From Haladaptatus pallidirubidus (GTDB lineage: Archaea > Halobacteriota > Halobacteria > Halobacteriales > Haladaptataceae): 64,000 nucleotides of DNA. Location: the NCBI RefSeq assembly GCF_020700235.1, contig NZ_CP085306.1:50741-114740 (forward strand). Direction: 5' to 3'. Below, piece after piece: positions 53,641 through 63,483 of this stretch. The notes under the pieces were generated by a model. It was not told the origin of the DNA. It made no database searches and worked only from the letters and a program-made list of their open reading frames with translations. Each line of letters begins with the position of its first letter. Position 1 is the first letter of the stretch. Made by a program: the position numbers and the translations under genes.

Positions 53641-53925
53641 GACAGTGGTGTTCACGCTCGCATCACAGGGACTCAATCAGTGGTGCATGAAGGAGATCCT
53701 CAAGTACTACAGAGAACTTGATTCACAGAGCGGTCGGACCGTGTAGAAACGAATGAAGTAAATCCTTCCTCCATATTCGGTAGTGTTCAGAATACTGTCT
53801 ATAGTATTGGAAGTAGCGACTCTTGATACACGAACGGTGAGGAAAGCCGTTCCATTCCTCCGTAGGATCGACATCACCTTCACGTTTGGAGAAGGGTAAA
53901 AGACACGGGACGCTCTTGTTGGACC

Positions 53926-54510
53926 ATGGATCCAATCTTCTTCGAATCCCGCGACGAGTTCCGCGACTGGCTAGAAGCGCACCACGACACGGCGGAGGAA
54001 CTGTGGGTCGGGTACTACAAGGTCGACGCCGAGCACTCAGGCATCGGATACGGTGAATCGGTCCAGGAAGCGCTTTGTTTCGGATGGATCGACGGCCAGA
54101 TCAAGGGCATCGACGGCGAGACGTACACGCGTCGATTCACACCCAGGAGGCCCGACAGCAAGTGGTCGAAAGCAAACAAGGAGCGCGTCGAAGCGATGAT
54201 TGAGGCGGGGAAGATGACCCCGACCGGGATGGAACTCGTCGAGGCGGCCAAGGAGTCAGGCGAGTGGGACAAGGCGTACCGGTTGGCCGAAGATCACGAG
54301 ATTCCGGCCGAACTCGAAGCGGCACTGCGGGAGAACGAGACCGCGTAGGCGAACTTCCAGAACTTCTCGAACACGGATCGGCACGCGTTCATCGCGCTCG
54401 TCGAGGAGACCAAGACGGAAAAGACTAGGCGAAAGCGCATCGAACGGACGGTCGAACTCGCGGAGCAAGACTTGCGAGCATACAACGAGGACAACAAGCG
54501 GCGGCTGTGA
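53926..54510 (+). pseudogene. YdeI/OmpD-associated family protein interrupted by one TAG
   Basis: The first 140 codons (MDPIFFESRDEFRDWLEAHH onward, with CFGWIDGQIKGIDGETYTRR) match YdeI-type proteins. A TAG at 54346-54348 stops the frame after LRENETA, but the same frame runs on for 53 codons (ANFQNFSNTDRHAFIALVEE, then TRRKRIERTVELAEQD) to TGA at 54508-54510, restoring the family's usual length of about 194. Relatives have Trp at the interrupted position, so this is a TGG-to-TAG change. It is either a fresh pseudogene or a truncated functional protein. Confidence 0.8.
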
Positions 54511-55077
54511 CGGGTTCCAACGAGAGCAATACCTCTACCAGTTGCATGCTACTGAATAAAGATAGAGAGATATCGAATCTTCGAAAGCGGCTGGGTCGCT
54601 TCGCGTCGGTACTGATTGAACAAGTTCGCCAGGTTGTGAAGTCGAGTATGCAAATCTCTTATACCCGGTATGCGGTTACAGCAGATGGTCGAGTTCCCCA
54701 CGTAGGAAAGAACGTCAACCAGACGATGTTTCGGACCAAAGAGATTAGTGGTCGTATGAGAGGGGCGTTTGCGTGGATATTGAATCGGTATAGACAACTT
54801 GAGGATATGGCGTCACACCGCGCTGTGGCTAGATGGCCTAAAATTCAATTAATTTAACCATAGTACTGGTGGTGTGGTGTCTCTGGTTATTCGCTACGAG
54901 AGGAGTGACCGAAACCGATGAGTTCGCAGCTCACATCCTCCTTCCGCTTGGTGCCGCCGTTTGTTTCCTGTTGATAGATGAAGAAACGAGTTATCTGTCG
55001 CAAATAATTCGACGCTGATAAATTCTGGTTTCTCAGTCACTCAGTAGATGGAAACGCTATTCGCAATCTGCGTTGGT
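54511..55077. other. Intergenic region with minor scraps
   Basis: Several open stretches exist (54549-54857), but none looks like a recognisable protein. At about 54890-55020 a plus-strand frame reads FATRGVTETDEFAAHILLPL and ends RR-stop, perhaps the tail of a lost membrane protein. Confidence 0.35.
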
Positions 55078-56174
55078 TCAGGGAGTTATAACTACTTTCC
55101 CGGTCGCCTCACCGGAGTCCAACAACCTGAGGGCCTCACTGGCATCTTCAAGGGGAAGCCGACGGTCGACGTGAACTGTCAGACTACCGTCTGCAAGTAA
55201 CTTGAACACCCGTTCGAGATCCTCGCCGAACCGATTCGGCCAGCGCTGAACGTAGTAGAAAGTCGCCCGCCGGTCGTTCGGCAAAACGCTCCACAGCGCG
55301 ATGCGACCAAAGAGCGGGACGAACGGCTTCAATCGATGTTCGGTCGCGTCGAGGGCAGCGGCTACTCCGTACGAGACGAGCGTCCCGCCGGGTCCTAGCA
55401 TCTGCCATGAATCGATAACGGCCGGACCACCGAGATGGTCGAACACGGCGTCGACACCATCCGGAGCGAGTTTGGCGACCCTGGCGGGAACGTCCTCAGT
55501 ACGGTAATCGATCGGCGTCGCCCCCATGGCACGGACGGTGTCGTGTTTCGCGGCCGACGCAGTTCCGAGCACCCGGACGTCACGCAACCGAGCGAGTTGT
55601 GTGAGTACCGTTCCGACCCCACCTGACGCACCGTGGACGAGGACAGTTTGTCCGGGCCGAACCTTCGCGATGCGGTGGAGCATCTGCCACGCCGTCACAC
55701 CATTTGTGACAAGGGCGACGGCTTCCGCCGGATCAACGTCTGTAGGTACCGAGACGACGTCGTCGGCCGAGAGAACGATGCGGTCAGTCCATCCACCGGT
55801 CTCAGTGAGTGCAGCAACTCGCTGGCCGACCGAGAGATGATCGATTCCTGCCCTACGTCGGTGATGATACCGACGATGTCGTAGCCGGGAACGAACGGAA
55901 AAGAAGGCTGATTGAAGTAACGTCCGCGTAGCATCTGTACCTCGGCAAACGAGACGCCCGCTGCCTCGACGCGGACGAATACCTGGTCTTGCTTCGGGCG
56001 TGTGGTCTCCCGCTCTCGTAACTGAAGGACGTCTGATCCGCCCTTCCGAGGCATGACGGCTTCAGCCACCGTGACCGTTTCCTCGGACCGCGTGTGGTCA
56101 ATTGCAGCTCTCGACAAGCCGAGCGACTGTTTGATCGAGTCGATTCGAGGTCGTTTGAGTGAGTTTGCAGTCAT
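55078..56174 (-). pseudogene. Zinc-type alcohol dehydrogenase / quinone oxidoreductase with one frameshift
   Basis: ATG at 56174 starts MTANSLKRPRIDS, then VRVEAAGVSFAEVQMLRGRY and GYDIVGIITDVG. A missing base near 55845-55855 shifts the frame, after which DHLSVGQRVAALTETGGWTD, VLVHGASGGVGTVLTQLARL and DAVFDHLGGPAVID complete a medium-chain dehydrogenase down to 55078. All cofactor motifs are intact, so the break is recent. A Bat-type regulator gene is divergent from it. Confidence 0.82.
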
Positions 56175-56270
56175 CACTCTTCGATAGGCGTCCCTTGAGC
56201 CTGACTCTGAGTATGAATATTTTAACACCTTTATGTACATAGCGGTATTTCAATAGACTGAGGAACGTGT

Positions 56271-56918
56271 ATGGTCGAAGTCCGTCTGGAGATCAAGGCA
56301 CCCACAAGCGAGTGGTACGTCCAACTCTCTACCGAGCATCCGGCCGACGTACTGAATCTACTGACGCTCTACGATGAGGGCTCACGACTACTCGGCGTAT
56401 TCGAAGTAGAGACAACCGATCTCGACGCCCTACAGAGAACGCTAGACGAGATTTCGTCTATTATCGACTATGAGGTTATTCATACCGACGAAGGCTTTGC
56501 CGTCATTAAGTACAGGGTGACTGAGTCACTCGTCTATTCGGCCACGGTGACGTCGGGAACACTTCCGCCAGCCTCGGTCAGGGTTCAGAACGGTGTAATG
56601 TCCGTCGAAATAAAGATGCCACACACCCAATTGTCGGACATAGTTGCTGCTATCGAAGCGGTTGGAGGATCGTGTGAACTCCTTTCAGTCTCTGGAACAG
56701 GGGGTGCCGCAGGCCTCCTAACCGATGGTCAACACCAGTTTGTAACCGAAGCGGTGAGATACGGTTACTACGACACACCACGACGACGTACGCTGTCCGA
56801 GCTAGCCGTCATGCTTGATGTCTCACCCGCGGCCGCGAGTACGATGGCCCATCGGGCCGAAGAGCGGATTGTCAAAGAGTTCGTTCAACGAGCCAACGGA
56901 TCGCTGCCCAGCGAGTGA
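56271..56918 (+). CDS. Bat-type HTH-10 regulator, divergent from the broken dehydrogenase
   Basis: 215 residues. The C-terminal HTH-10 domain is LLTDGQHQFVTEAVRYGYYD, then TLSELAVMLDVSPAAASTMA and EERIVKEF. The N-terminal region is the usual paired strand-helix sensor (VHPADVLNLLTLYDE-like). It is paralogous in layout to the regulator at 60.1-60.7 kb. Divergence from the dehydrogenase suggests it once regulated that gene. Confidence 0.86.
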   Translation: MVEVRLEIKAPTSEWYVQLSTEHPADVLNLLTLYDEGSRLLGVFEVETTDLDALQRTLDEISSIIDYEVIHTDEGFAVIKYRVTESLVYSATVTSGTLPPASVRVQNGVMSVEIKMPHTQLSDIVAAIEAVGGSCELLSVSGTGGAAGLLTDGQHQFVTEAVRYGYYDTPRRRTLSELAVMLDVSPAAASTMAHRAEERIVKEFVQRANGSLPSE

Positions 56919-57244
56919 CCTTCGAATTATTCGAACGACACGTGGCTCTCGCTTCGGTCCGATTCCAAAATCCTACGATAGAGTTGGGGTGATTGCCGCG
57001 AATGAATGGTTCAGAATTCGAACGGAGATCTGGCAGAGAGCAACGATCTATTTCCATTTGGAACGTAATCGGTATGCGCTGCTCTCCACGGATTTGAGGA
57101 CCCCGAAGCACGTTGTGTACAGCTAGTGCTGGTCCTGTCGAGAATCTATAGGCTGATTACTCCCCCGTTCTGCCCCCGATTTGGCTGTGTTAGCATGTTA
57201 ACATGTTTGCTTACTCGGCTGTGCCGCGAACATGAGGATGCACC
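56919..57244. other. Intergenic region without a gene
   Basis: 326 bases. I see no convincing gene; the short stretch TTAGCATGTTAACATGTTTGC near 57189 has a small AT-rich dyad (GTTAACA-like) that could be a promoter element for the next gene. Confidence 0.35.
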
Positions 57245-57638
57245 ATGAAAGCAGAATGGAGCATGAACTGGAAGGCAATTGGAACTGGACTCGTCATCGG
57301 CGCCATTGTGGCGTTTGTTGGTGAGGGAAGCGCGTTTGGAGAGATGATATTCCCCGAAAATGCTGCGTACGTACTCGCCGGATTGTTCGGTGGCGTGGTA
57401 GCTGGCTACCTCCGCGGCGATTCAACGCGGGCGGGTGTGTATGCTGGTGGAACCGTGGGTATCATCGGCAGTGTTGTGACGCTACTCACGACAAGTGTCG
57501 TTTACGCGGGGGGTCGGAGTCTGGGCCATCCCAATCGCGGGGCTAGTATTTGTCATCCCTGGAATTGTTGGTGGTTCAATTGGAGGGATTGCGAGCCGCA
57601 GCCGGCCAGCTCGTGATTCGGCGAAGGGAGCCGCATAG
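57245..57638 (+). pseudogene. DUF5518-like membrane protein with a G-tract frameshift
   Basis: The frame starts MKAEWSMNWKAIGTGLVIGA and has membrane helices and the AGLFGGVVAGYLRGDSTRAG segment typical of DUF5518. At a run of six G (57508-57513) one extra base shifts translation. Reading with five G restores VGVWAIPIAGLVFVIPGIVG and GGIASRSRPARDSAKGAA to a stop at 57636-57638. As it stands the product ends early with an unnatural tail. The homopolymer could be a slippage site. Confidence 0.75.
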
Positions 57639-57752
57639 TCAGCGACACATTATTCGATGGAGTTGTAGAGTGGAATATCTTGATCTAGAAAACGGGAATT
57701 ATTTTATAGAAATATTTTAATTATAATTACTATATCGTGTCTTGAATTCAGT

Positions 57753-57808
57753 CATATGTATTAAGTGCGCCAATCTCAACTTCTGTTGGCGTGGAAAATG
57801 AGACTACA
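57753..57808 (+). repeat. Dispersed repeat, copy d
   Basis: CATATGTATTAAGTGCGCCA, then ATCTCAACTTCTGTTGGCG, then TGAGACTACA. The outer TCTCA and TGAGA arms pair, giving a possible hairpin of about 30 bases as in copy e. Confidence 0.6.
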
Positions 57809-57977
57809 GCCAGTATAGAAGCTTCAAAGTCAAAATTGTGACTGATCTACCGATCTGCAATCGCTTCACATTGGGATTCCAAATCCAATACTAGTTATTA
57901 TTCTGCCTTATAAATTATTATATAATTATTCTAAAGCTGTCGCTTATCCACAGCGTTGACTACGTTGCTTCACGGCT

Positions 57978-58035
57978 TTAGCCGATTCTTGTCTACTTTA
58001 GCAGGCTCAGAACCGTGTTTGCCGTCACAAGTGTT
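57978..58035 (-). mobile_element. ISH3-type transposase C-terminal scrap
   Basis: The minus strand reads TLVTANTVLSLLK, a stop, then TRIG and a stop. This matches the terminal VTADNTLTLLKxxTGIG of ISH3-type transposases and the longer relic at 60.96-61.49 kb. Only the last 19 codons remain. Confidence 0.6.
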
Positions 58036-58202
58036 GACCTCTTTTATTCACTTTTTATGCAAATTTACACCGATAAAAGCAACCAGTCAAAGAAGAGTGT
58101 CACTCCTCACCCTTCATTGTTTAGCAGCCATAACTGCAAACATGTTTACGGCTAGGACTAAGTAATTCATTCTCTTCTTAAGATATGAGAGCCATAATAC
58201 CC

Positions 58203-58718
58203 ATGACCAATTTACCCCCGGACAACCCGCAGCGTGATGTTACAACCATTCAGCCAGACGATCCGGATCTACCACACATATCCATCGTTGGTGACACGTA
58301 CACAATACTCCTTTCAGGAGAGGACACGGCCGGCAAAATGTGTCTCATCGATATGTATGTCCCACCCGGTGGTGGACCCGGTCCTCATCGCCAAGACTTC
58401 GAAGAAACCTTTGTCATTACCAAAGGGGAAATCGACTTGACGGTTCGAGGCGAGCCAATCAGAGCTGAAGCTGGTGAAACCATTCATATTCCAGCTAATG
58501 CGCCGCACATGTTCACGAACACTACTGACCGGTCAGCCCGAATGTTGTGTATATGCGAACCGGCTGGACAAGAGGAATTCTTTCTCTCCGCTGGTGTTCC
58601 AGTTGAGGGAAGAACGTCAACCGCCGAGCTCGACGAGGAAGCCATAGAAGAACAACTAAACAGAATCGAAGCACTTGCCCCGGAGTACAATACAGAATTG
58701 CTGGGGACTCCAGAGTAG
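58203..58718 (+). CDS. Cupin-domain protein
   Basis: 171 residues from the ATG at 58203 (MTNLPPDNPQRDVTT). Cupin motif 1 is PGPHRQDFEETFVITKGEID near residue 60 and motif 2 is IHIPANAPHMFTN near 93, with metal-binding His and Glu present. The C-terminus is acidic and helical. The role is unknown; single-domain cupins of this sort are often dioxygenase- or isomerase-like or bind small aromatics. Not in an operon. Confidence 0.85.
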   Translation: MTNLPPDNPQRDVTTIQPDDPDLPHISIVGDTYTILLSGEDTAGKMCLIDMYVPPGGGPGPHRQDFEETFVITKGEIDLTVRGEPIRAEAGETIHIPANAPHMFTNTTDRSARMLCICEPAGQEEFFLSAGVPVEGRTSTAELDEEAIEEQLNRIEALAPEYNTELLGTPE

Positions 58719-58908
58719 TCGAGTCCAGTTTTCGAGTCGAAAATATTGACTCACAACTCTTGAGCCAGCTACTGCAGACCAATCTCGCTGCGGGTGCCTT
58801 CCTCTTGCTCATCTATGGCAGTGGCGACTCCGAACAACTGGCGGTTTTTCGGGAAACTATGAACAGAACTTGGTTCATTGGCCCCATCCTTGCTCGCGAA
58901 GGGATTGT

Positions 58909-59763
58909 TCAAGTCAAGTGAGGGAAACCCCCATAGTCGCGTTCGACCGATTCAATATTGTTATTGAGATCGTGGGTATTGTGCCATTCAAACATCCTGA
59001 CTAAGTCTTCGCCCACGATCTCGCCGGCTGAATTGATTAATCCTTTACGAGCCACTTCGACCGGCACATATTCCGGTGTGACAGTTGCCCCTGTGACAGC
59101 GGTGAAGACCTCGGCTGCGCTCTCAAGTGTATGTTCATCACCACCGAGTTCGATGACTTCATTCAAAAATTCTGCTGGTCTCGCAAACACAGTCGCGGCG
59201 AACATACCGACATCTTCGAGGTGAAGCATCTGTCGTGAAGCCCCCTTGGTCATTGGCATCGAAAGAGTTCCGTTCAGAATTGCACCACGCTGAGATTCAA
59301 AATTCTGCATAAAGAACCGTAGTCGAATGATCGTCGTGGGGAGGTCGAGTTCACGAATACGTCCTTCTATTTCCGACTTGGATTCGATATGTTGAATTCC
59401 AGTGTCGCGATCGGCTCCAGCGACGGAACTAAATAGGAAGTGGTCAACTCCTCCGTCGGCAGCGACTTCTGCCATGTTTATTCCTTGTTTGACTTCCCCC
59501 TCGAAATCACCTTCTCCGAATGTCGTTACACAGTACACTGCCTCAACTCCTTCAACAAGAGGAGTTAAGCTCTCTTTGGTCAATAAATCTCCTTGAGCTA
59601 CACTTGCACCTTGGTCGCTAAGAAATTGTGCGCGATCACTCTCGGGACTTCGTGTCAATGCGTGAACGTCAAATTCCCCGTATTCACCTGACAGTAGATG
59701 GTTAACGACTGTGCCGCCTTGGCGGCCTGTTGCGCCGGCAACTAAGACACTGCGATCAGTCAT
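58909..59763 (-). CDS. NmrA-like NAD(P)-binding protein
   Basis: 284 residues. It begins SVLVAGATGRQGGTVVNHLL with the NmrA-type GxxGxxG motif, then GVEAVYCVTTFGEGDFEGEV, FLFSSVAGADRDTGIQHIES and the substrate-side region IRLRFFMQNFESQRGAI. It lacks the SDR Tyr-x3-Lys catalytic pair, as NmrA/HSCARG redox-sensor proteins do. It may sense NADP(H) or reduce quinones. It stands alone. Confidence 0.88.
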   Translation of the reverse strand: MTDRSVLVAGATGRQGGTVVNHLLSGEYGEFDVHALTRSPESDRAQFLSDQGASVAQGDLLTKESLTPLVEGVEAVYCVTTFGEGDFEGEVKQGINMAEVAADGGVDHFLFSSVAGADRDTGIQHIESKSEIEGRIRELDLPTTIIRLRFFMQNFESQRGAILNGTLSMPMTKGASRQMLHLEDVGMFAATVFARPAEFLNEVIELGGDEHTLESAAEVFTAVTGATVTPEYVPVEVARKGLINSAGEIVGEDLVRMFEWHNTHDLNNNIESVERDYGGFPHLT

Positions 59764-60059
59764 CGTGACTTCCCAGTCGTTCTATGGAATCGTTGAATGT
59801 CGAGCACGAGTCGGTGGTGGTCTCCTGTGTCGTCATTAGATATATTGCGATGGCTTGCTGCTTGGCCGTTATCGTGAACATGTCCAGGGTGAGCTAATTC
59901 GAAGAAAATGGACTGTGAAATATTCACTAAGTGAATGGTGTAACGATCAGACGATCTCTTTACCTCCGTAGATTCTACAACATCGGCTTCGACAATTCGC
60001 CACTCTGAGCTCTCCCATCGGACCGATATCTCAAGAACGACCGCTCCATAGTATGGGTT

Positions 60060-60689
60060 TCAAATCGGCGGCTTGCCGAGAAACTGCTTGATGATTCGTC
60101 GCTCAGCACGGTGGAGAATGCCGCTTGCAGCTCCCTTGCTAACATCGTGCAATTCGGCAAGTTCGGTAAGTGTACACTCGCGCGGACTATCGTAGTACCC
60201 GCGTTCGACCGCTTCGGTGATGAACTCCTGTTGGCGATCGGTCAACAGGTCAACTGAGTCGGTTGACTGCTGGATAATTCCAACATCGTAAGTGACCTCA
60301 GCGAGGTCAAAAGCATCCTTGAGTCGTGACAGTTGTTTGTTGGAGGTCGTCAGATCGGCAATTGCCCATCCGTTTCTGATCGGGAGCGGGAACTGAATGA
60401 GATTCCCTGAACTGAGAATAGCTTCGTGTGGCGCTGGAACGTAAGAAATTTCGTACTGAATGACGGTTCGTTGGTCATCAGTGTGGAGCACTTCGTATTC
60501 GGGAAGCAGGTCGTCATCGTCAAGTGACCGGACAAGTGGCGGAGACATCGGCGTCTCGATCGAAAGAATCACCAGCAGTCCGTCCTCGGTCGGGAAATTG
60601 GACATAATCCGCAATTCAAGATCCGAATGGGTTGTCGAGAGTGTGCCGAGTTCGCCGGGGACTTTGAATCTGATTTGTGCTCTAGGCAT
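60060..60689 (-). CDS. Bat-type HTH-10 regulator
   Basis: 209 residues from the ATG at 60689 (MPRAQIRFKVPGELGTL). The C-terminal LLTDRQQEFITEAVERGYYD, then TLTELAELHDVSKGAASGIL and AERRIIKQFLGKP is an HTH-10 domain. Domain layout and length match the regulator at 56.3-56.9 kb, so the two are paralogues. It reads toward the NmrA gene, with a gap of about 300 bases, and may regulate it. Confidence 0.86.
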   Translation of the reverse strand: MPRAQIRFKVPGELGTLSTTHSDLELRIMSNFPTEDGLLVILSIETPMSPPLVRSLDDDDLLPEYEVLHTDDQRTVIQYEISYVPAPHEAILSSGNLIQFPLPIRNGWAIADLTTSNKQLSRLKDAFDLAEVTYDVGIIQQSTDSVDLLTDRQQEFITEAVERGYYDSPRECTLTELAELHDVSKGAASGILHRAERRIIKQFLGKPPI

Positions 60690-60957
60690 ATTCTCTGTTT
60701 GACGCGCGCGGGCATGCTCGTGACGGAGAACATCCATTGGTGGCAGACTGTCGGGCTACAAACAGTGGATCGCTGCGTCGATTCGATCTCTTCACATCAT
60801 TTACTACGGGCAATAATGTGTTGGCGGTTGTCGTAAACATGTTTAGGTCCGCTCTAGAGTTCCGAACCATCTTAAAAAAAACTCTACTCGTGAAACGACC
60901 GATATCGGTCCATCACGGACTGAAATCATAACTCCCCACCAAACTCGACACTCGGTT

Positions 60958-61485
60958 CTAACTAATGCTAGTCCGTTTTAGTAGCGTTAGGACCGTGTTT
61001 GCTGTCACGATCGGCGCGTGCTCGTACTCACCGGGTACTGCGACCTGGACGAGGAGGTCAACTGCGCACCAAATCGAGTACAATAGGCAGACGAACGCGA
61101 AGTAGAATCACAGCATGGACGATTTCGACGTCGTCGCAGCCATGAACCGCTTGATGGACTTGTAGCCGCTCTTGATTTCCCACCGGTGGGCGTACTTGGA
61201 GAGAAATTCATTGCCTTGATTCGACATGCACACGGACTACTCCCAGTGATCGTCGTGGTCAGCGTTTTCCTTCTGACGGTGAGCCCCGTTTTGTGCCACT
61301 CGTTATCCTCGAGGTGGAGCTTCCGATCAATTTCATATCTATCTTGATCACACTGGAGGAGTCGCTTTGCCTGGGCTTTCTCACTGGTCTACATTCGTTT
61401 GGGTACGACATAGTCCGCGCTGGCGATAGCGTCGAGAATATGCTGGCTGTCGAACTCGCGGTACGATGTCATTCAACTACTAATT
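60958..61485 (-). pseudogene. ISH3-type transposase, decayed 3' part
   Basis: On the minus strand, in changing frames: YREFDSQHILDAIASADYVV, TSEKAQAKRLLQCDQDRYEI, KLHLEDNEWHKTGL, then YAHRWEIKSGYKSIKRFMAA and FYFAFVCLLYSIWCAVDLLV, ending IVTANTVLTLLKRTSIS. These match the C-terminal half of ISH3-type transposases. At least two stops and two frameshifts are present and the catalytic N-terminal part is missing. Confidence 0.82.
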
Positions 61486-62628
61486 ACTAACAGAGACATT
61501 AGTTAGTAGGTCACCCAGCTCATCAATCTCTTCGATTGTATTGTACAAGTGGGGGCTGATTCGGAGGTTCCCTTCTCGTAGTGCCGTATGAAATCCAATT
61601 TGGGAAAGCTTCACGTGGGTCTCTTGAACAAGTTCCTCCGTCGGATGGTGGAGAACAACGATGTTGGCGCGGCGTTCCGGCTCATTCGGAGTAAGGACAC
61701 CAAATGGACTCGATTTAACCCCCTTGATGAGCCGATTCACGAGCCGTTCGCCGTGATTTGCGATACTGTCGATTCCTATATCGTTGAGGTACTCGATAGA
61801 GGCAGTCCACGGCATGAAATTATTGAAATTAGCTGTTCCGAATACGTCTAAGCCAGAAGTTCCGAGGTCCGTCCGCAGTGGCAGATTCTGCATCTCATCA
61901 AGCGGTCTTCCTGCTTGCATGGGTAGCCAATAGGCCTGGACTGGAGAAAGCGATTTAATGACTTCCGGCGCAAGCCATGTAAAGCCAGTCCCATATGGCC
62001 CACAAAGCCATTTGTACCCACAACTGGCCAGAACATCGATGGGAGTGTTCGTAACATCAATTGGTCGAGCACCCACGCCTTGCGAGCCGTTCAGCACGAA
62101 AATTACATCATTATCGTTACAAACTTCCCCAATACCATTAATATTGAGTCGGCGACCCGTAAATGAGTCAACTCACGTTGTACAGAACACGCGAGTCTGA
62201 GCGGTTATTGCATCGGAAATCTGCTGGGGAAGTTCGATGGCAGCATCCTGGTCGATAAACTGGAGGCGGACACCTTGCTCTTCAAGAAGTCGCCAAGGGA
62301 GGATTGTAGCAGGGAAGTCACCCTCAACGAGCAGTACTTCGTCGCCCACATTCCAATTAAGGCCTCGTATCAGCAGGTGAAGACCATATGAGAAGCTATT
62401 TCCAAGAACTATTTCGTCTGGCGAGGCATTGACCAGCGTTCCTAACATGCGCTTGAGGCGGTTCGGAACATCCCAGAATGCTTGGTTCGAGAGTCGATGA
62501 GGAGCCTGTTTCAAAGCAGTGGCTTCCTTGATTGCATTGACGGCTGGTTTCGGTAATGGGCCTTGATGTGCACAGTTTAGCCATACCTGCCCATCAAATG
62601 ATCCAAAATCTGCTCGCCAGTTGGTCAT
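61480..62628 (-). pseudogene. Class-V aminotransferase-like PLP enzyme interrupted by one TGA
   Basis: ATG at 62628 (MTNWRADFGSFDGQVWLNCA). The large-domain start LPKPAVNAIKEATALKQAPH, GDEVLLVEGDFPATILPWRL and TQTRVFCTT-like strand run to a TGA at 62173-62175. The same frame continues VDSFTGRRLNINGIGEVCND, then the PLP Lys in ASCGYKWLCGPYGTGF and the C-terminal domain to 61480. Relatives have Trp where the TGA is. Family resemblance is to cysteine desulfurase/isopenicillin-N-epimerase/kynureninase-like enzymes. One nonsense change is the only visible damage. Confidence 0.8.
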
Positions 62629-62800
62629 GAGATTACTACTCTCAATTACTACTACGTAGTTTTGCAAGAATATCAAAATATCGACATAGTTGATGACATG
62701 AGCATGGGATTCTACTTGTTTTTGTCTCCCGCTGAAACGGGGTCACACGATGATTTTCCAACCCTATATATTGCACGTTTTTCGTACTCTCAGTGTAGAC

Positions 62801-63151
62801 ATGTCATCAACAACGTATTCCGAGCCGCAGTACGACATCCACTGGGATTCGTATCTCTCAGTCGAGGAGGATGCTCCTCCCTTCCGCATTGGTCTGCGGT
62901 ATATACGAACGGCGAGCGACGACCCGAGTATTCACGACCTCATCGGAGACCTCTACCTCGATGATGTCCCCGACAATCGAGCGACGTGGCATCGCAACTA
63001 CACGCACCTCGCCCCGTGGCTAAAAGCACATATTCTCCGCGAGGCGATGGAATGGAAGGAAACACGGCTTGCCCGCTATTTCGAACAGAACCCGCGTTAC
63101 CGCTCATCGACTGGCATTCACCGCGTCGAAATGGATTCTAGCCGATGCTGA
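62801..63151 (+). CDS. Hypothetical protein truncated by a transposon remnant
   Basis: About 116 residues from the ATG at 62801 (MSSTTYSEPQYDIHWDSYLS). It is aromatic- and acid-rich with YIRTASDDPSIHDLIGDLYL and HLAPWLKAHILREAMEWKET and no membrane helix. The last four or five codons lie within an ISH3-type end (63138 onward), so the natural C-terminus is probably lost. I do not recognise the family. Confidence 0.45.
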   Translation: MSSTTYSEPQYDIHWDSYLSVEEDAPPFRIGLRYIRTASDDPSIHDLIGDLYLDDVPDNRATWHRNYTHLAPWLKAHILREAMEWKETRLARYFEQNPRYRSSTGIHRVEMDSSRC

Positions 63152-63209
63152 TCTGCTTCAGCAGTGTGAGCACCGAGTTACCCGTCACAATAAGCACCCG
63201 TTCGTACAT
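63138..63209 (-). mobile_element. ISH3-type transposase C-terminal scrap
   Basis: The minus strand reads MYERVLIVTGNSVLTLLKQI then SIG and TAG. It is the same terminal peptide as in the remnants at 57.98 and 60.96 kb. Only the last 23 codons remain, directly beside repeat copy e. Confidence 0.6.
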
Positions 63210-63248
63210 CTACCCATGTCTGAAAATTGTATTTCTCGCTTATTTGAT

Positions 63249-63300
63249 CGTGCATTGAGTGCGCCTGTCTCAACTACTGTAGCGGGTTGGAAGTTGAGAC
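63249..63300 (+). repeat. Dispersed repeat, copy e, with hairpin
   Basis: CGTGCATTGAGTGCGCCTG then TCTCAACT. The arms GTCTCAACT (63267-63275) and AGTTGAGAC (63292-63300) are perfectly complementary, a 9-bp stem with a 16-base loop. It is followed within 11 bases by a TGACATCCTC IS605-like end and a small GCCG-TTTA-CGGC hairpin. Confidence 0.65.
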
Positions 63301-63311
63301 TACATAGGCTG

Positions 63312-63340
63312 TGACATCCTCGCCCGCCGTTTACGGCCGG
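63312..63340 (+). mobile_element. IS200/IS605-like end sequence
   Basis: TGACATCCTCGCCCGCCG, then TTTACGGCCGG. It resembles the end at 25.49 kb. No transposase gene is present. Confidence 0.45.
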
Positions 63341-63410
63341 ATTCTCTCGCTGATGAGAGATGGTTCTTTGATAGAGTAGTATTCTACTCCTAGTTTGTGT
63401 GGGTTCAACA

Positions 63411-63442
63411 CATATGCATTGAGCGTACCAGTCGCAACTTTT
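63411..63442 (+). repeat. Dispersed repeat, copy f
   Basis: CATATGCATTGAGCGTACCAG then TCGCAACTTTTGG. It has one mismatch in the second arm and shares the CAACTTTTG tail with copy a. Confidence 0.55.
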
Positions 63443-63483
63443 GGTCTGTGGAATCCATAAAGCAGCATTCCGTGTATATCTGA

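Noticed and set aside
53926..54510. Amber codon as possible pyrrolysine in the YdeI-type gene
   Set aside because: There is no sign of Pyl genes, haloarchaea are not known to use it, and relatives have Trp at the site, so a nonsense change is simpler.
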